A DNA stretch of 64,000 bases from Dyadobacter psychrotolerans (GCF_004349265.1 NZ_SMFL01000021.1:22391-86390), one strand, 5' to 3'. Positions 33,654 to 43,014 are shown, counted from the stretch's first letter. Program-made: numbers and translations. Notes: a model not told the origin generated them from the sequence alone.

Positions 33654-35834
33654 ATGAAGCTATGTATGTGGTTCTTTCGTAAAAATAGGTGGCAGTTGGT
33701 CACTTTATTATCTTTTTTATCTTGGCAAGCCGTTGCTCAAGCTCCGGAAAATTCTGTCTTGTATAAAGGAACTGATATAGGAGTGAAATTACTGGTATTT
33801 GTATTGCTGGGATTATTTTTGGCATATATCATAAAAATAATCATTTCGCTAAGCCAGGTAGGCGGTACCCTGTTAAAAAAAATATCGTTTAAGGTGGATA
33901 AAAATCAGATTAGTGGATTGACAGCTGATCAAATTGATATCATGTTAAAAATCGTTACCAAAACGCCTGGTCCAGCCCCGGCTGTAAAAATCATTTTGCC
34001 AGCCCTGATTATATGGTTATGGCCCCATTTTTCAAATGCACAAACAACGGTACAAGCCGCAACGCGTGAAAATATTCTGACACAGCCAGGTGTACTGATT
34101 ACCTTCGTTTTACTCTTTATTCCCCTTTTAGCAGGGTTTTTGCTTTTAATCAGCAAAATTAGTACACTGCTTAAAAAATACCAGCGTTCTAAAATCCAGG
34201 TTGAGCTGCAATCCATCGCCGATAACCTGGGTAATGAAATGTTCTATGAGGAAGTATCGGTGCTCAGTGATCGGAAAAAAGCCTTGCTTTTTCAATTATC
34301 ACAGAATGAACTGGCCGGGGAAAATATTGCATCAGATGAAAAGGGCCTGTTAAATAACATAAAAATACAGCATGGAACAGATATATTTCCAGTTAAGAAG
34401 AAACCAATTCCACGTCCTAAAATTGATCCGAAACTTACACAGCTGATTTTAGCTTTTATCGCATCGGCTGTGCTCTGGCTGGTTATCGGAACAACAATTG
34501 GTGAGTACGTAGGGATTAAATTCGTTGCGCCTGATGCCGATGCGATCAGCTGGCTGAGTTTTGGAAGGCTCAGGCCCGTACACACCAATCTGGTTTTCTG
34601 GGGTTGGGCTACTTTGGGCATGCTGGGACTGGGTTATTATGTTGTCCCGATGGTTGGGAATGGCAAGCTGTACAACATTAAAATGGGCTGGGCGTCGTTG
34701 CATTTGATCAACTTATCCCATGTCTTGGGAACGGTCTCACTGATGGCCGGCATTAATAACGGTGGCGGAGAATACCGGGAATATATCTGGCCAATCATGC
34801 TTTTGTTCGCCATCGGACTTGGGCTTAGTACTACTAATTACCTGAAAACGATTGCACAGCGTAAGACGAAAGAGATTTACATTTCTAACTGGTATATCAG
34901 TGCAGCTGTCATTTTCCTTCCGATTATTGCCTTGGTATCCTATCTGCCTTTCTGGCAAAATGGTATTGGGGAAGTCATATTGCAGGGTTTTTACATGCAT
35001 CAGGCAGTGGGGTTATGGTTTATGATGTTTTGCCTGGGGCTGCTGTATTATTTTTTACCGCAGCAGTTTAATAAGCCGATTTACTCTTATAGTCTGGGAG
35101 TACTGGCTTTTTGGACGCAGATACTTTTTTACACCCTGATCGGTACCCACCATTTCGTTTTCAGTGCCTTGCCATGGTGGCTTCAGACTACCGCCATTGT
35201 CGGTAGTGTTGGTATGCTGATCCCGGTAACATCGGGGACTATTAATTTTCTGATGACCTTTAAAGGGGGATGGGATAAAGTAACCAACAGTTATTCCTTG
35301 CCTTTCTTTTTGGTAGGGGTCATCTACTATTTTACAGGATCCTATCAGGGAACAGCGGAAGCGTTTCGTTCGACGAACCTAATCTGGCATTTTACGGATT
35401 TCACCATTGCCCACTCCCATATTACCATGTATGGCATCATAAGCTTTATCATTTTTGCTGGGATATATGCCATTGTTCCCCGTCTTACAGGAAAGGAGCC
35501 ACCACAGATTATGGTAGGGGCTCATTTTTGGCTGGCATTGATTGGGTTACAGTTTTATACCATTCCTTTGATGATCGGCGGTACGCTTAAAGGGCTTTCC
35601 TGGGGAGATGCCAGACCTTTTATTGAAAGCGTGGTTCTGATGGGCCCTTACTGGCTGTGGCGCGCAATTGGCGGTTCGATGATGTGGCTGTCACATTTGG
35701 TGTTAGCTTACAATCTTTACAAGATGGTATATCCTTCTGAAGAGTTCACTGTGAAAGAGGAAGTATTTAAGATTCTTAAACAGAAGGCTGATTTAAATAC
35801 CCCATTAATTAAAACGGATCATGAACCTATTTAA
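33654..35834 (+). CDS. ccoN: cbb3-type cytochrome c oxidase subunit I (CcoN) with N-terminal extension
   Basis: The protein has 726 residues. The first 250 or so are an exported or membrane extension (SWQAVAQAPENSVLYKG, two helices). The haem-copper core follows, with ligands in RPVHTNLVFWGW, GFYMHQAVGLWF, TLIGTHHFVFS (Cu-B His pair) and TDFTIAHSHITMYG. The core reduces oxygen with high affinity at the inner membrane. It overlaps ccoO by 14 bases. It is probably the terminal acceptor for electrons from TsdA and SQR, and its leader was cut off from the upstream sulfur genes by the Tn3 insertion. Confidence 0.9.
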   Translation: MKLCMWFFRKNRWQLVTLLSFLSWQAVAQAPENSVLYKGTDIGVKLLVFVLLGLFLAYIIKIIISLSQVGGTLLKKISFKVDKNQISGLTADQIDIMLKIVTKTPGPAPAVKIILPALIIWLWPHFSNAQTTVQAATRENILTQPGVLITFVLLFIPLLAGFLLLISKISTLLKKYQRSKIQVELQSIADNLGNEMFYEEVSVLSDRKKALLFQLSQNELAGENIASDEKGLLNNIKIQHGTDIFPVKKKPIPRPKIDPKLTQLILAFIASAVLWLVIGTTIGEYVGIKFVAPDADAISWLSFGRLRPVHTNLVFWGWATLGMLGLGYYVVPMVGNGKLYNIKMGWASLHLINLSHVLGTVSLMAGINNGGGEYREYIWPIMLLFAIGLGLSTTNYLKTIAQRKTKEIYISNWYISAAVIFLPIIALVSYLPFWQNGIGEVILQGFYMHQAVGLWFMMFCLGLLYYFLPQQFNKPIYSYSLGVLAFWTQILFYTLIGTHHFVFSALPWWLQTTAIVGSVGMLIPVTSGTINFLMTFKGGWDKVTNSYSLPFFLVGVIYYFTGSYQGTAEAFRSTNLIWHFTDFTIAHSHITMYGIISFIIFAGIYAIVPRLTGKEPPQIMVGAHFWLALIGLQFYTIPLMIGGTLKGLSWGDARPFIESVVLMGPYWLWRAIGGSMMWLSHLVLAYNLYKMVYPSEEFTVKEEVFKILKQKADLNTPLIKTDHEPI

Positions 35835-36831
35835 CGATCATAAAAAACTTTTTTGGGCATCGTCTGCATTGTTTGTGCTGCTGATGCTTTTTGTGGCAAT
35901 TATGCCGGCAATTAACAATCAGTTGAATAATGCACCTTTGCCCGGCAGTATGCTGATGACGGCGGACGAAGAAGCAGGCAAAAAAATATATATCAGCGAG
36001 GGATGCGTGGGATGTCATTCCCAGCAGGTGCGGAACGTAGAGATGGATAAGGTTTGGGGAAGCAGGCCCGGAATTGCGGCAGATTACGCAGGGATGCACC
36101 GGATCAGTTTCTGGCAAAATACTGCCACGCTAATGGGCACGGAACGGACAGGCCCTGACCTGACCAATATCGGGCAGCGGCAGCCGAGCAAGGAATGGCA
36201 CCTGCTGCATTTATTCAATCCCAGAGCGGTAGTAGCTGAATCGATTATGCCCTCCTATGCCTGGCTTTTTGAAGACAAAGATTTAGCAGACTCCTTAGAT
36301 GTGATCATCACGGTTCCGGAGAAATTCAAGGCCGGACGAAAAAGCGTTATTGTAGCGTCACAGGAAGCCCTGCAGCTGGTTGCATACCTGAAATCTTTGA
36401 GCCAGGTCCCATTGCCGGACGGCACTGCAAAGCCGGAATTTTTATACCAGACCAGCAAAAAAGAAGGTGAAACTGCACCGGCTGCCGATAACGGGCCGGA
36501 TGGAGCGGCACTGTATGCATCCAACTGCCAGAGTTGTCACCAGCCGACAGGCGAAGGTCTTAAAGGGGCGTTCCCGCCTTTGAAGGGAAGTGAAATTGTG
36601 CTTAACGAGAATCCGCAGGATCTGGTCAACATTATCATGAACGGTTATGATGCACGTGAAGAGTATGCAGTGATGCCTGCTGTGGGGAAAAACAATAATT
36701 TGAAGCCGCAGGAAATAGCCGCCATTATGAACCACGAACGCACCAGCTGGGGAAACAATGCTAAAAAGGTTACTGCTCAGGAAGTAGAAAAATTTTTGGC
36801 AGCTATTCAAAAGCAGAATGCTGTGCAATGA
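35821..36831 (+). CDS. ccoO: CcoO fused to an extra c-type cytochrome domain (CcoO-CcoP-like)
   Basis: The protein has 336 residues. A single membrane anchor (FWASSALFVLLMLFVAIMP) precedes a CcoO domain with SEGCVGCHSQQVRNVEMD near residue 62. After a linker, a second cytochrome c domain has ASNCQSCHQPTGEG near residue 237. It carries electrons to CcoN. No separate ccoP gene is present, so the second domain likely replaces it. Confidence 0.88.
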   Translation: MNLFNDHKKLFWASSALFVLLMLFVAIMPAINNQLNNAPLPGSMLMTADEEAGKKIYISEGCVGCHSQQVRNVEMDKVWGSRPGIAADYAGMHRISFWQNTATLMGTERTGPDLTNIGQRQPSKEWHLLHLFNPRAVVAESIMPSYAWLFEDKDLADSLDVIITVPEKFKAGRKSVIVASQEALQLVAYLKSLSQVPLPDGTAKPEFLYQTSKKEGETAPAADNGPDGAALYASNCQSCHQPTGEGLKGAFPPLKGSEIVLNENPQDLVNIIMNGYDAREEYAVMPAVGKNNNLKPQEIAAIMNHERTSWGNNAKKVTAQEVEKFLAAIQKQNAVQ

Positions 36832-36853
36832 ACCGGTTTTAAACAGAACTAAC

Positions 36854-37114
36854 ATGAAAAAGGGAATCTTATTGATCGTTTTATTTCTGGCTGCGCAGGT
36901 GTTAAATGCCTGCCCGCTTTGTGAACAGAAACAGCCTAAAATATTAAGAGGAATTGCGCACGGGGCAGGACCGGAAAGCCAATGGGATTATGCCATTGTC
37001 TGGGTGACTGTCATCATCACTGTGGTATCATTTGTTTATGCGGTTAAATATCTTTTCAAACCAGGTGAGACTGAAACCGATCATATTAAACGGGCCTTTC
37101 TAACTTTTGAATAA
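36854..37114 (+). CDS. Small cbb3-associated membrane protein
   Basis: The protein has 86 residues. A signal-like helix ends at LNACPLCEQKQPK, and a second helix (IVWVTVIITVVSFVYAVKYL) follows. The CPLC motif sits just outside the membrane. The family recurs after ccoNO in Bacteroidota, but I know no assigned function; oxidase assembly or a CcoQ-like role is possible. ATG 36854 is chosen over 36818, which lies inside ccoO. Confidence 0.65.
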   Translation: MKKGILLIVLFLAAQVLNACPLCEQKQPKILRGIAHGAGPESQWDYAIVWVTVIITVVSFVYAVKYLFKPGETETDHIKRAFLTFE

Positions 37115-37115
37115 C

Positions 37116-37508
37116 ATGGAATACAAAAGTAAAGTCTATATTTTTTTAGATGATCAGATTGTCCCAGTAGGCGAGTTTGAAACACCGGTTCGTTTTGAGC
37201 TGGATACGCGCAAACTTGTAGATGGAAAACATACACTTAAAATTGTCGGGAAAGATCCTGTCGGCAATGAGGGCATCAAACACATTCCTTTTATAGTAAG
37301 AAATGGGCCCGCTATTGCCATTGAAGGGTTAAAGGACAATGATATCATTGACGGAATTCAGCCTATTATGATCAATGCCTACGGAAAAGGGAACCAAACC
37401 CAGTTTTTAATTGATGGCAGCGAGACACCAACCAGTATCCCTTCCTGGCTTTGGGCGGGATTGATCGTATTTTTTGGCTGGGCTATTTACTATGTTCTTA
37501 CATCCTGA
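37116..37508 (+). CDS. Tail-anchored protein of the cbb3 cluster (Ig-like domain)
   Basis: The protein has 130 residues. A beta-rich N-terminal part (FLDDQIVPVGEFETPVRFEL, HTLKIVGKDPVGNEG) looks Ig-like, and one C-terminal helix (WLWAGLIVFFGWAIYYVL) anchors it. It starts right after the previous stop, so it is co-translated. The function is unknown; position suggests oxidase assembly or stability. Confidence 0.6.
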   Translation: MEYKSKVYIFLDDQIVPVGEFETPVRFELDTRKLVDGKHTLKIVGKDPVGNEGIKHIPFIVRNGPAIAIEGLKDNDIIDGIQPIMINAYGKGNQTQFLIDGSETPTSIPSWLWAGLIVFFGWAIYYVLTS

Positions 37509-37567
37509 CCTGGATGCTTTCCTTTGTTCTTTTAATTATTTGTTTAGTTAAATTCTGTAGAAAAAAT

Positions 37568-38176
37568 ATGAACCAGTCCTGGAATGAAAGATATGCCACA
37601 GATACGTACATATATGGCACTTTGCCCAATGTGTGGTTCAAAGATAATCTGAGTGTAATGCCGCCAGGAAATCTGCTTTTACCCGCTGAGGGCGAAGGGC
37701 GTAATGCTGTCTTTGCAGCTTCTAAAGGCTGGAATGTTACCGCCTCCGATTATAGTGAAGTGGCAAAAAATAAGGCAATGCTGCTCGCTGAACAAAATCA
37801 GGTACAAATTAATTATATCCTGGGAAACTTTTCAGATGTCTTACTTTCGACCGAACGGTATGATTGCATTGCTTTTATTTACGCCCATGTGCCATATCCG
37901 GAAAGAGTTTCCGTTACAAGCCATTTGGTTGCCCATCTTAAGCCGGGAGGTACTATTATTTTTGAGGGGTTTTCCAAAAGTCAGGTAGCATATCAAAAAG
38001 AACAGAATTCAGGTGGTCCTAAGGATGTGAATTTACTTTTTTCAAAGCAGGAACTGGAACAAACTTTTAAGGAACTTACCATTACTTACCTGGAAGAAGT
38101 AGAGGTGGATTTAGCGGAAGGGGATTTTCACAGAGGCAAAGCTTCTGTTATTCGGATGTTGGCCTTTAAGTATTAA
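37568..38176 (+). CDS. Class I SAM-dependent methyltransferase (TehB/TPMT-like)
   Basis: The protein has about 202 residues. WNERYATDTYIYGTLPN is a TehB/thiopurine-methyltransferase-like opening, LLPAEGEGRNAVFAASKGW is the SAM-binding glycine loop, and KPGGTIIFEGF closes the fold. It probably methylates a thiol, selenium or tellurium compound, but the substrate is unknown. ATG 37568 is chosen because the upstream in-frame extension overlaps the previous gene. It lies in the cbb3/rhodanese operon. Confidence 0.78.
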   Translation: MNQSWNERYATDTYIYGTLPNVWFKDNLSVMPPGNLLLPAEGEGRNAVFAASKGWNVTASDYSEVAKNKAMLLAEQNQVQINYILGNFSDVLLSTERYDCIAFIYAHVPYPERVSVTSHLVAHLKPGGTIIFEGFSKSQVAYQKEQNSGGPKDVNLLFSKQELEQTFKELTITYLEEVEVDLAEGDFHRGKASVIRMLAFKY

Positions 38177-38215
38177 TATTAATCTCTACGAATTATATTT
38201 AAAACTAAACAAGTA

Positions 38216-38653
38216 ATGATGAAAATCAACAAATTAATTCTCAGCCTGATCATGCTAATGATCATGTCTTACGCTGCGCAGTCTCAGACGAAAGAGCCAT
38301 GGATAGCCTCGCAGCTTATGCCGCCAAAGCAATTGGCAGACAAGATCCAGCAAGCAAAAACTCCAATGCCCCTTATCGTTAATATCGGCCCGCAGGCAGT
38401 TATCAAAGGTTCTGTGGACGTTGGCCCAGCAGGGGAAAAGCCCAATATTAAAAAACTGGAAACATTGCTTTCGAAAGAGGATAAAAACCGTGAAGTGGTC
38501 CTGTACTGTGGGTGCTGTCCATTTGATCGCTGCCCTAATATCAGGCCTGCCTTTACCCAGATCAAGAAAATGGGATTTAAAAATGCTAAGCTTTTGGATA
38601 TACCCAAGAATATTAAAACGGATTGGATAGATAAGGACTACCCAGTTCAATAA
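38216..38653 (+). CDS. Exported rhodanese-like protein with CGCCPFDRCPN loop
   Basis: The protein has 145 residues with a signal peptide ending at AQSQ. The rhodanese-like fold has the active loop VLYCGCCPFDRCPNIRPA, holding four cysteines instead of one. It would carry sulfur, or a metal, in the periplasm. Its stop shares a base with the start of the TlpA-like gene (TAATG), so the two are coupled. Confidence 0.78.
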   Translation: MMKINKLILSLIMLMIMSYAAQSQTKEPWIASQLMPPKQLADKIQQAKTPMPLIVNIGPQAVIKGSVDVGPAGEKPNIKKLETLLSKEDKNREVVLYCGCCPFDRCPNIRPAFTQIKKMGFKNAKLLDIPKNIKTDWIDKDYPVQ

Positions 38654-39180
38654 TGATTTGTAAAATGAAACAACTAGCGCTCACAATTTGCTTAACAGGC
38701 CTATTGTATAGTATTGGCGGAAGTGTATCCGCACAACAACCACTTAAAATCGGAAGCCACGCTCCCGAAATAACGCTGCCTTCCATAACTGGCGAACAAA
38801 AGTCGCTTTCATCCATGAAAGGTAATCTTGTGCTGATCGACTTTTGGGCATCCTGGTGCGCGCCCTGCATTCAGGAGCAGCCAGAGCTTAAACGATTATA
38901 TGCAAAGTATCATCGTCCTGGGTCACAAAGCAAAAATTTTGAAATTTTTGCAGTTTCCCTTGACAGTAAAAAAGATGCGTGGGAGCGGGCGGTTAAGAGA
39001 CTAGGTCTTCCCTGGACCCAAGTCAGCGATTTGAAATTCTGGACATCCCCTGTTGCCAAGACTTATCAGTTGGAGGGGATTCCGTTCAATGCGATCATTG
39101 ATGAAAAAGGCTTAATTATTGCATTAAACCTGCATGGAAATGAGTTAGACCAGTTTATAAGTGATAAGGTAGGCAAGTAA
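38653..39180 (+). CDS. Exported TlpA-family thioredoxin
   Basis: The protein has 175 residues with a signal peptide (GGSVSAQQ). The thioredoxin fold has FWASWCAPCIQEQPELKRLY (active CAPC near residue 75) and EGIPFNAIID at the cis-proline. It is a periplasmic disulfide reductase and is translationally coupled to the rhodanese-like gene, so it may re-reduce that protein's cysteines. ATG 38665 is an alternative start. Confidence 0.85.
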   Translation: MICKMKQLALTICLTGLLYSIGGSVSAQQPLKIGSHAPEITLPSITGEQKSLSSMKGNLVLIDFWASWCAPCIQEQPELKRLYAKYHRPGSQSKNFEIFAVSLDSKKDAWERAVKRLGLPWTQVSDLKFWTSPVAKTYQLEGIPFNAIIDEKGLIIALNLHGNELDQFISDKVGK

Positions 39181-39187
39181 TCTAGCA

Positions 39188-40870
39188 TTAAACAAACTGA
39201 TAGTCCACACCAGTTACCTGGCTAAGTAAGCTTTGTGGTCCGTCCAGAATCTTAGCATCTGCTCTTAGGGAAGGGGTTACAGGAGAAAAATCTTTCAAAT
39301 ATTCTTTCATCATGGTATGTAGTGTGTAATTGGTATTCTGCGCATTTTGGACCCCTTTGAGCCGGCAAAGCATATCTTGTGGGTCGCCTTCCCTTTCGCA
39401 TGCACACAAAGAGTATTCTTTTTGTAAGTCTAATGGCTGTCCATTGACAGTTACTTTTTGGATCCTTTTTCCCAATTGTTCGAAGGCTTTGAAATCCATT
39501 TGCATGCCTTTAAAGCGGATTAGCCAGCCTCCAAACCGTTTTGAAGCATCCTGGGCGAAGACATTTTGCAACTCTTTTTCAAGCCATTCCAGAAGTTGTG
39601 AGCCAGTTGCAGTGCCAGTTCTGATAACTGCATCCACAGGGAGCATATCAAAAAGATATCCTTCGGTAATTACTGCCTTACCATCCTTATTTAGTGTAAG
39701 TGGCGGACAAAACCGAAACCCATTGGAAAGGACAATGTCAGAATTAATTTTAGTTTTTAATGCGTCAACAATCAGGTTGTCGATTGTGTTTTCGACGACA
39801 AAGTACCTGTATAAAGGCAAGGTACTGTATCCTATAATCTGGTCAATATCCTTTTTAAAAGGTTTTTCAATCTCTGAGATCAGCTTAACAACTTCTTTTT
39901 TTGCAAGGTACTTTTGAGGATTTACCTCAATAAGCTCGTAGGTGTCTCCTACAATTTGCCCGTTTTTTACTGTTAAGTCAAGTTTACCGATGAATGAGCC
40001 GAAAGCACCAGGTTCAACGATTTTAGTGTATTTAGCTTGAATTGGTTTGCGTATCCTTTCATGTGTATCTGCACCAAAAATGTAGTTTACTCCTTCACAA
40101 TCTGGATGATTGCCTAAGGCGATTTGCTGAGACAAGCCCAGGTGTGATAAAATAATGACAAAGTCGCATTGTTCCTGCTCTTTCAGGAGATTGACATACG
40201 TTTTAAGATTTTCTTCGGGCTTTGTGTAAACAATTCCTTTGCTATAGAGTGGTGATTGCCGCAGGGGTACCAGTGGATCTGTATAGCCGAGAAAACCTAT
40301 TTTAATACCCAAGCGGTGCATAATTTGATAAGGCTGAAATATCAGCTCACCTTTTTTACCATCACCTAGATCGTGGTACATATTTGCACAAATCTTGGGA
40401 GCCAGAAGGGCTCCCATTAATTTTTGCATATTCTTTTTATAGTATACAACCTCCCAATTTCCTGGTAGAAACAGGTCGTAGTTCAATGCATTCAAAAGTG
40501 GGACAAATGCATGTCCACTTGTCTTCACAGAAAGCAGACTGCCCTGGAACATATCACCGGTGTCCATGGCAATCGTGTTTTCTGGATTTTCCATTCTTAG
40601 AGTATCCAAAGCTGCGGCTAAGTGGGCATAACCACCAGCTTTACGAAATACTACTTTATCGTTTTCCCAGAATAATTCATCATGGGTATGCAGCTGGCAA
40701 TGGACATCAGTGGTTTGGAGGAAAGTGATCTTACCATTTAACAAACTTTCAGGCTTATCACTATCGGTTTGCTTGATTTGTTCAGACAATTCCAAAGTTG
40801 AACTTCCAGCAGCCGCGGTAGCAAAAAGGCTGGATTGTAAGAATTTTCTTCTTGATTGCATGTTAGTCAA
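39188..40870 (-). CDS. SoxB-like metallohydrolase with Tat-type signal
   Basis: The protein has 560 residues. The N-terminus SRRKFLQSSLFATAAAG is Tat-like. The metallophosphoesterase part has QTTDVHCQLH, AMDTGDMFQGS, PGNWEVVYYK, ILSHLGLSQQ and GADTHERI. The 5'-nucleotidase C-domain has LSNGFRFCPP. Export by Tat and the altered GNWE motif resemble SoxB, the thiosulfohydrolase of the Sox system, but SoxYZ is not in the window. It is transcribed alone, convergent with the cbb3 operon, from a promoter with a Crp-like dyad at 40931. Confidence 0.72.
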   Translation of the reverse strand: MTNMQSRRKFLQSSLFATAAAGSSTLELSEQIKQTDSDKPESLLNGKITFLQTTDVHCQLHTHDELFWENDKVVFRKAGGYAHLAAALDTLRMENPENTIAMDTGDMFQGSLLSVKTSGHAFVPLLNALNYDLFLPGNWEVVYYKKNMQKLMGALLAPKICANMYHDLGDGKKGELIFQPYQIMHRLGIKIGFLGYTDPLVPLRQSPLYSKGIVYTKPEENLKTYVNLLKEQEQCDFVIILSHLGLSQQIALGNHPDCEGVNYIFGADTHERIRKPIQAKYTKIVEPGAFGSFIGKLDLTVKNGQIVGDTYELIEVNPQKYLAKKEVVKLISEIEKPFKKDIDQIIGYSTLPLYRYFVVENTIDNLIVDALKTKINSDIVLSNGFRFCPPLTLNKDGKAVITEGYLFDMLPVDAVIRTGTATGSQLLEWLEKELQNVFAQDASKRFGGWLIRFKGMQMDFKAFEQLGKRIQKVTVNGQPLDLQKEYSLCACEREGDPQDMLCRLKGVQNAQNTNYTLHTMMKEYLKDFSPVTPSLRADAKILDGPQSLLSQVTGVDYQFV

Positions 40871-40900
40871 AATTTTAGGACAGCTTAAAATAGGCCGATT

Positions 40901-40944
40901 TAAAAATACAGACTAAAACAAGCAACTTCTGTGATATTTGTTAC
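40901..40944 (-). promoter_or_regulatory. Crp/Fnr-type dyad plus -7 box (site E)
   Basis: On the minus strand GTAACAAATATCAC (40944-40931) differs from site A by one base. The -7-like box TATTTTTA (40908-40901) has its TTTA 27 bases after the dyad edge, the same geometry as the other sites. The SoxB-like gene starts at 40870. Confidence 0.66.
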
Positions 40945-41837
40945 ATAACTATGAAATATCTGTATTTTTATATTTAGGGAGTCTTTTGGTGTTTATGAGC
41001 TCCTGAATCTGTCCTATTTGTAATAACGAACTGCCAAGTCTAACCTTTTCCCATGCATTTAGCATTCGGATAAATATGCTATTGCCTTTGATTGGATACT
41101 AAACAAACTTCACTAGACGAGAATTTGCAATCACAACACGATTCTCTAAAAGGGTTGACTTTTGTAAGTCCGCGGTGAGTTATGGTCCGTGGCTGTTTCT
41201 CTCATTTGTGGTTTATTAGCGTGCGCGAAAACAGTCGTTTAACTGAAAACTATGCAGTTGGCATAAATCCTCTCTTGGCGGCTGTAAATGGGTAAAAGTT
41301 TACAATAAATTACTACTAGGTACCTTAAGCTGTACTTATCAAAATGGAAGAAAATGAGATTGAACTATAACAATATTTCTACTTGGACAGAAGCCAATTT
41401 TAAAGCCTTGAATCATTGATGAGCTGATAACCTGCTCTTGAAAATATTCAATTAAATTTTCATTAAATATGATTGTTTTAAATAACGAAATCCTTCTCTT
41501 ATCATCTCATCCAGAATCCTTTGGCTGGGCTGACGAAAGCAATTACTTAAAGAAAATTTAGGTTATCTAAGTCGCAATAAATAGTTTTGCAGACATATGA
41601 TATCATCGAATCATACATACAACGTCAAATCTTCATCGCCTGCTGGTGGTCCCCCCTGAAGGTTTCTTAGCCCATATTCGGGTTTCTATCTCCTGCTGGA
41701 AAAGTTATTCCGGAAATAATCCTATTCTATTTTAGGTATTTTACTGCTTTGCCCTGGATTTTCACGGCTGAAATCTGCTGTTGTATCCTGTGAGCAAAGG
41801 TATGTGAACTATTGTTACTTCATAACCTCATGCTTCT
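40945..41837. other. Non-coding or decayed stretch
   Basis: About 0.9 kb lies between the SoxB-like promoter and the SulP fragment. I see no convincing gene, repeat or RNA. Given the gene fragments on its right, it may be decayed coding DNA that is no longer recognisable. Confidence 0.4.
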
Positions 41838-41984
41838 ATGAAGGGGTACCTCAATATTTTCGATTTTTCTCAAAAAGTTAATTATAAAACAGAAATTCTT
41901 TCCGGTTTGACAGTTGCGCTCGCTCTGGTCCCGGAAGCTGTGGCCTTTGCATTGATTGCAGGCCTTTCTCCTTTAACGACTTGA
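41838..41984 (+). pseudogene. N-terminal fragment of a SulP-family anion transporter
   Basis: ATG 41838 opens a 48-codon frame whose product contains YKTEILSGLTVALALVPEAV and ends AFALIAGLSPLTT. This is the conserved first segment of SulP sulfate/anion permeases, which are normally about 500 residues or more. The match breaks at about 41972, where the sequence continues as a response-regulator fragment in another frame. It is the start of a gene lost by deletion. Confidence 0.82.
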
Positions 41985-42190
41985 TTTTGATGGATCTTGG
42001 GATGCCTATTCTGAATGGCTTTGAAGCTACAAAGATCATCCGTGCCCAAGGTTCCCAAATACCAATCATCGCCCTTACTGCTTCCGCGTTTACAGAAGAG
42101 CGTGACAAAGCGATGTCCAGTGGGTTTTCCGACTACCTTGTCAAACCTTTTCTTCCAAAGGAGTTCTATGACATGGTTTTATTTATTTGA
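41975..42190 (+). pseudogene. C-terminal part of a response-regulator receiver domain
   Basis: The frame reads DLILMDLGMPILNGFEATK (the phospho-acceptor Asp is in LMDLGMP), then IIALTASAFTEERDKAMSSG and DYLVKPF, and stops. The N-terminal third of the domain is missing. It probably ended a hybrid histidine kinase. It is joined directly to the SulP fragment, marking a deletion junction. Confidence 0.82.
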
Positions 42191-42235
42191 AAAATGAGCC
42201 GATGGCTCTGTCGAAGGCAGGTCTCGATCGAATAA

Positions 42236-42869
42236 TTAGTTGAGCCATTCAACACTATTTCTCGAGAGCCTGATCTTTCTATCTTGTTCCATCTTTTTCA
42301 GCAGTCTTGACACGACCTCCCTCGAAGTATTCAGATCATTGGCAATTTCCTGGTGCGTGATGGAAATCGATTTGCCTTACTGTTCGCAAACTGATTTTTT
42401 AGATAAAATTCCAGTCTTTCGTCCATGCCTTTAAAGACTACATTATCAAAAACGACCAGTAGCTCTTCAAATCGTGCCCGGTAGTTGGCAATGACAAAGT
42501 AGTACCAGGTTTTATATTTCTGCATCAGCTCGTCCATCAACTGGATGGGGATCATGATCGCAACGGTGTCTTCCACTGCTTTGGCCATAATTTCGCTGGC
42601 CTCCTGTTTGGTATTACAGATCATCGACAAAGCGCACGCGCTGCCTGGTTCCAGATCATAAATGAAAGCTTCTTCGCCGTCGTCACCCTGACGGTAAAGT
42701 TTCACCCTGCCGCTCCCAATAAGTAAGGTGTGTTTAATATACTGTCCGGTCCGCATGATTACTTCCCCTGGAATATTTTTCAGAATGCAATCCTTGATCA
42801 AACATCGTTTTAATTAAGGCTCAAATCTGAGAAAACGGTATCGAGGTAGTGGGAAATATCTTCACTCAT
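42236..42869 (-). pseudogene. Crp/Fnr-family regulator broken by two frameshifts
   Basis: On the minus strand MSEDISHYLDTVFSDLSLN stops at a TAA. One frame over, the protein continues KRCLIKDCILKNIPGEVIMR through the cyclic-nucleotide-like domain. It then shifts again near 42375, after NQFANSKAN. The third frame reads ITHQEIANDLNTSREVVSRL and ends VEWLN, a complete Crp-type helix-turn-helix. Together the pieces make about 210 residues, the family size. It may be a real pseudogene or contain sequencing indels. It is the only Crp-type gene near six Crp-like sites. Confidence 0.83.
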
Positions 42870-43014
42870 AAAATGGCTAAATGATTAAGCAAGGCGTACT
42901 CTCATAAAGTAAACCCGATCTAAAAGGTTCCACTGGTTTTTTAGCGAAAGCATGCCTGGAAATTGACATATTCCATTTTGTACCAAAAGTCATAACAAAT
43001 ATTATTTTCCATAT

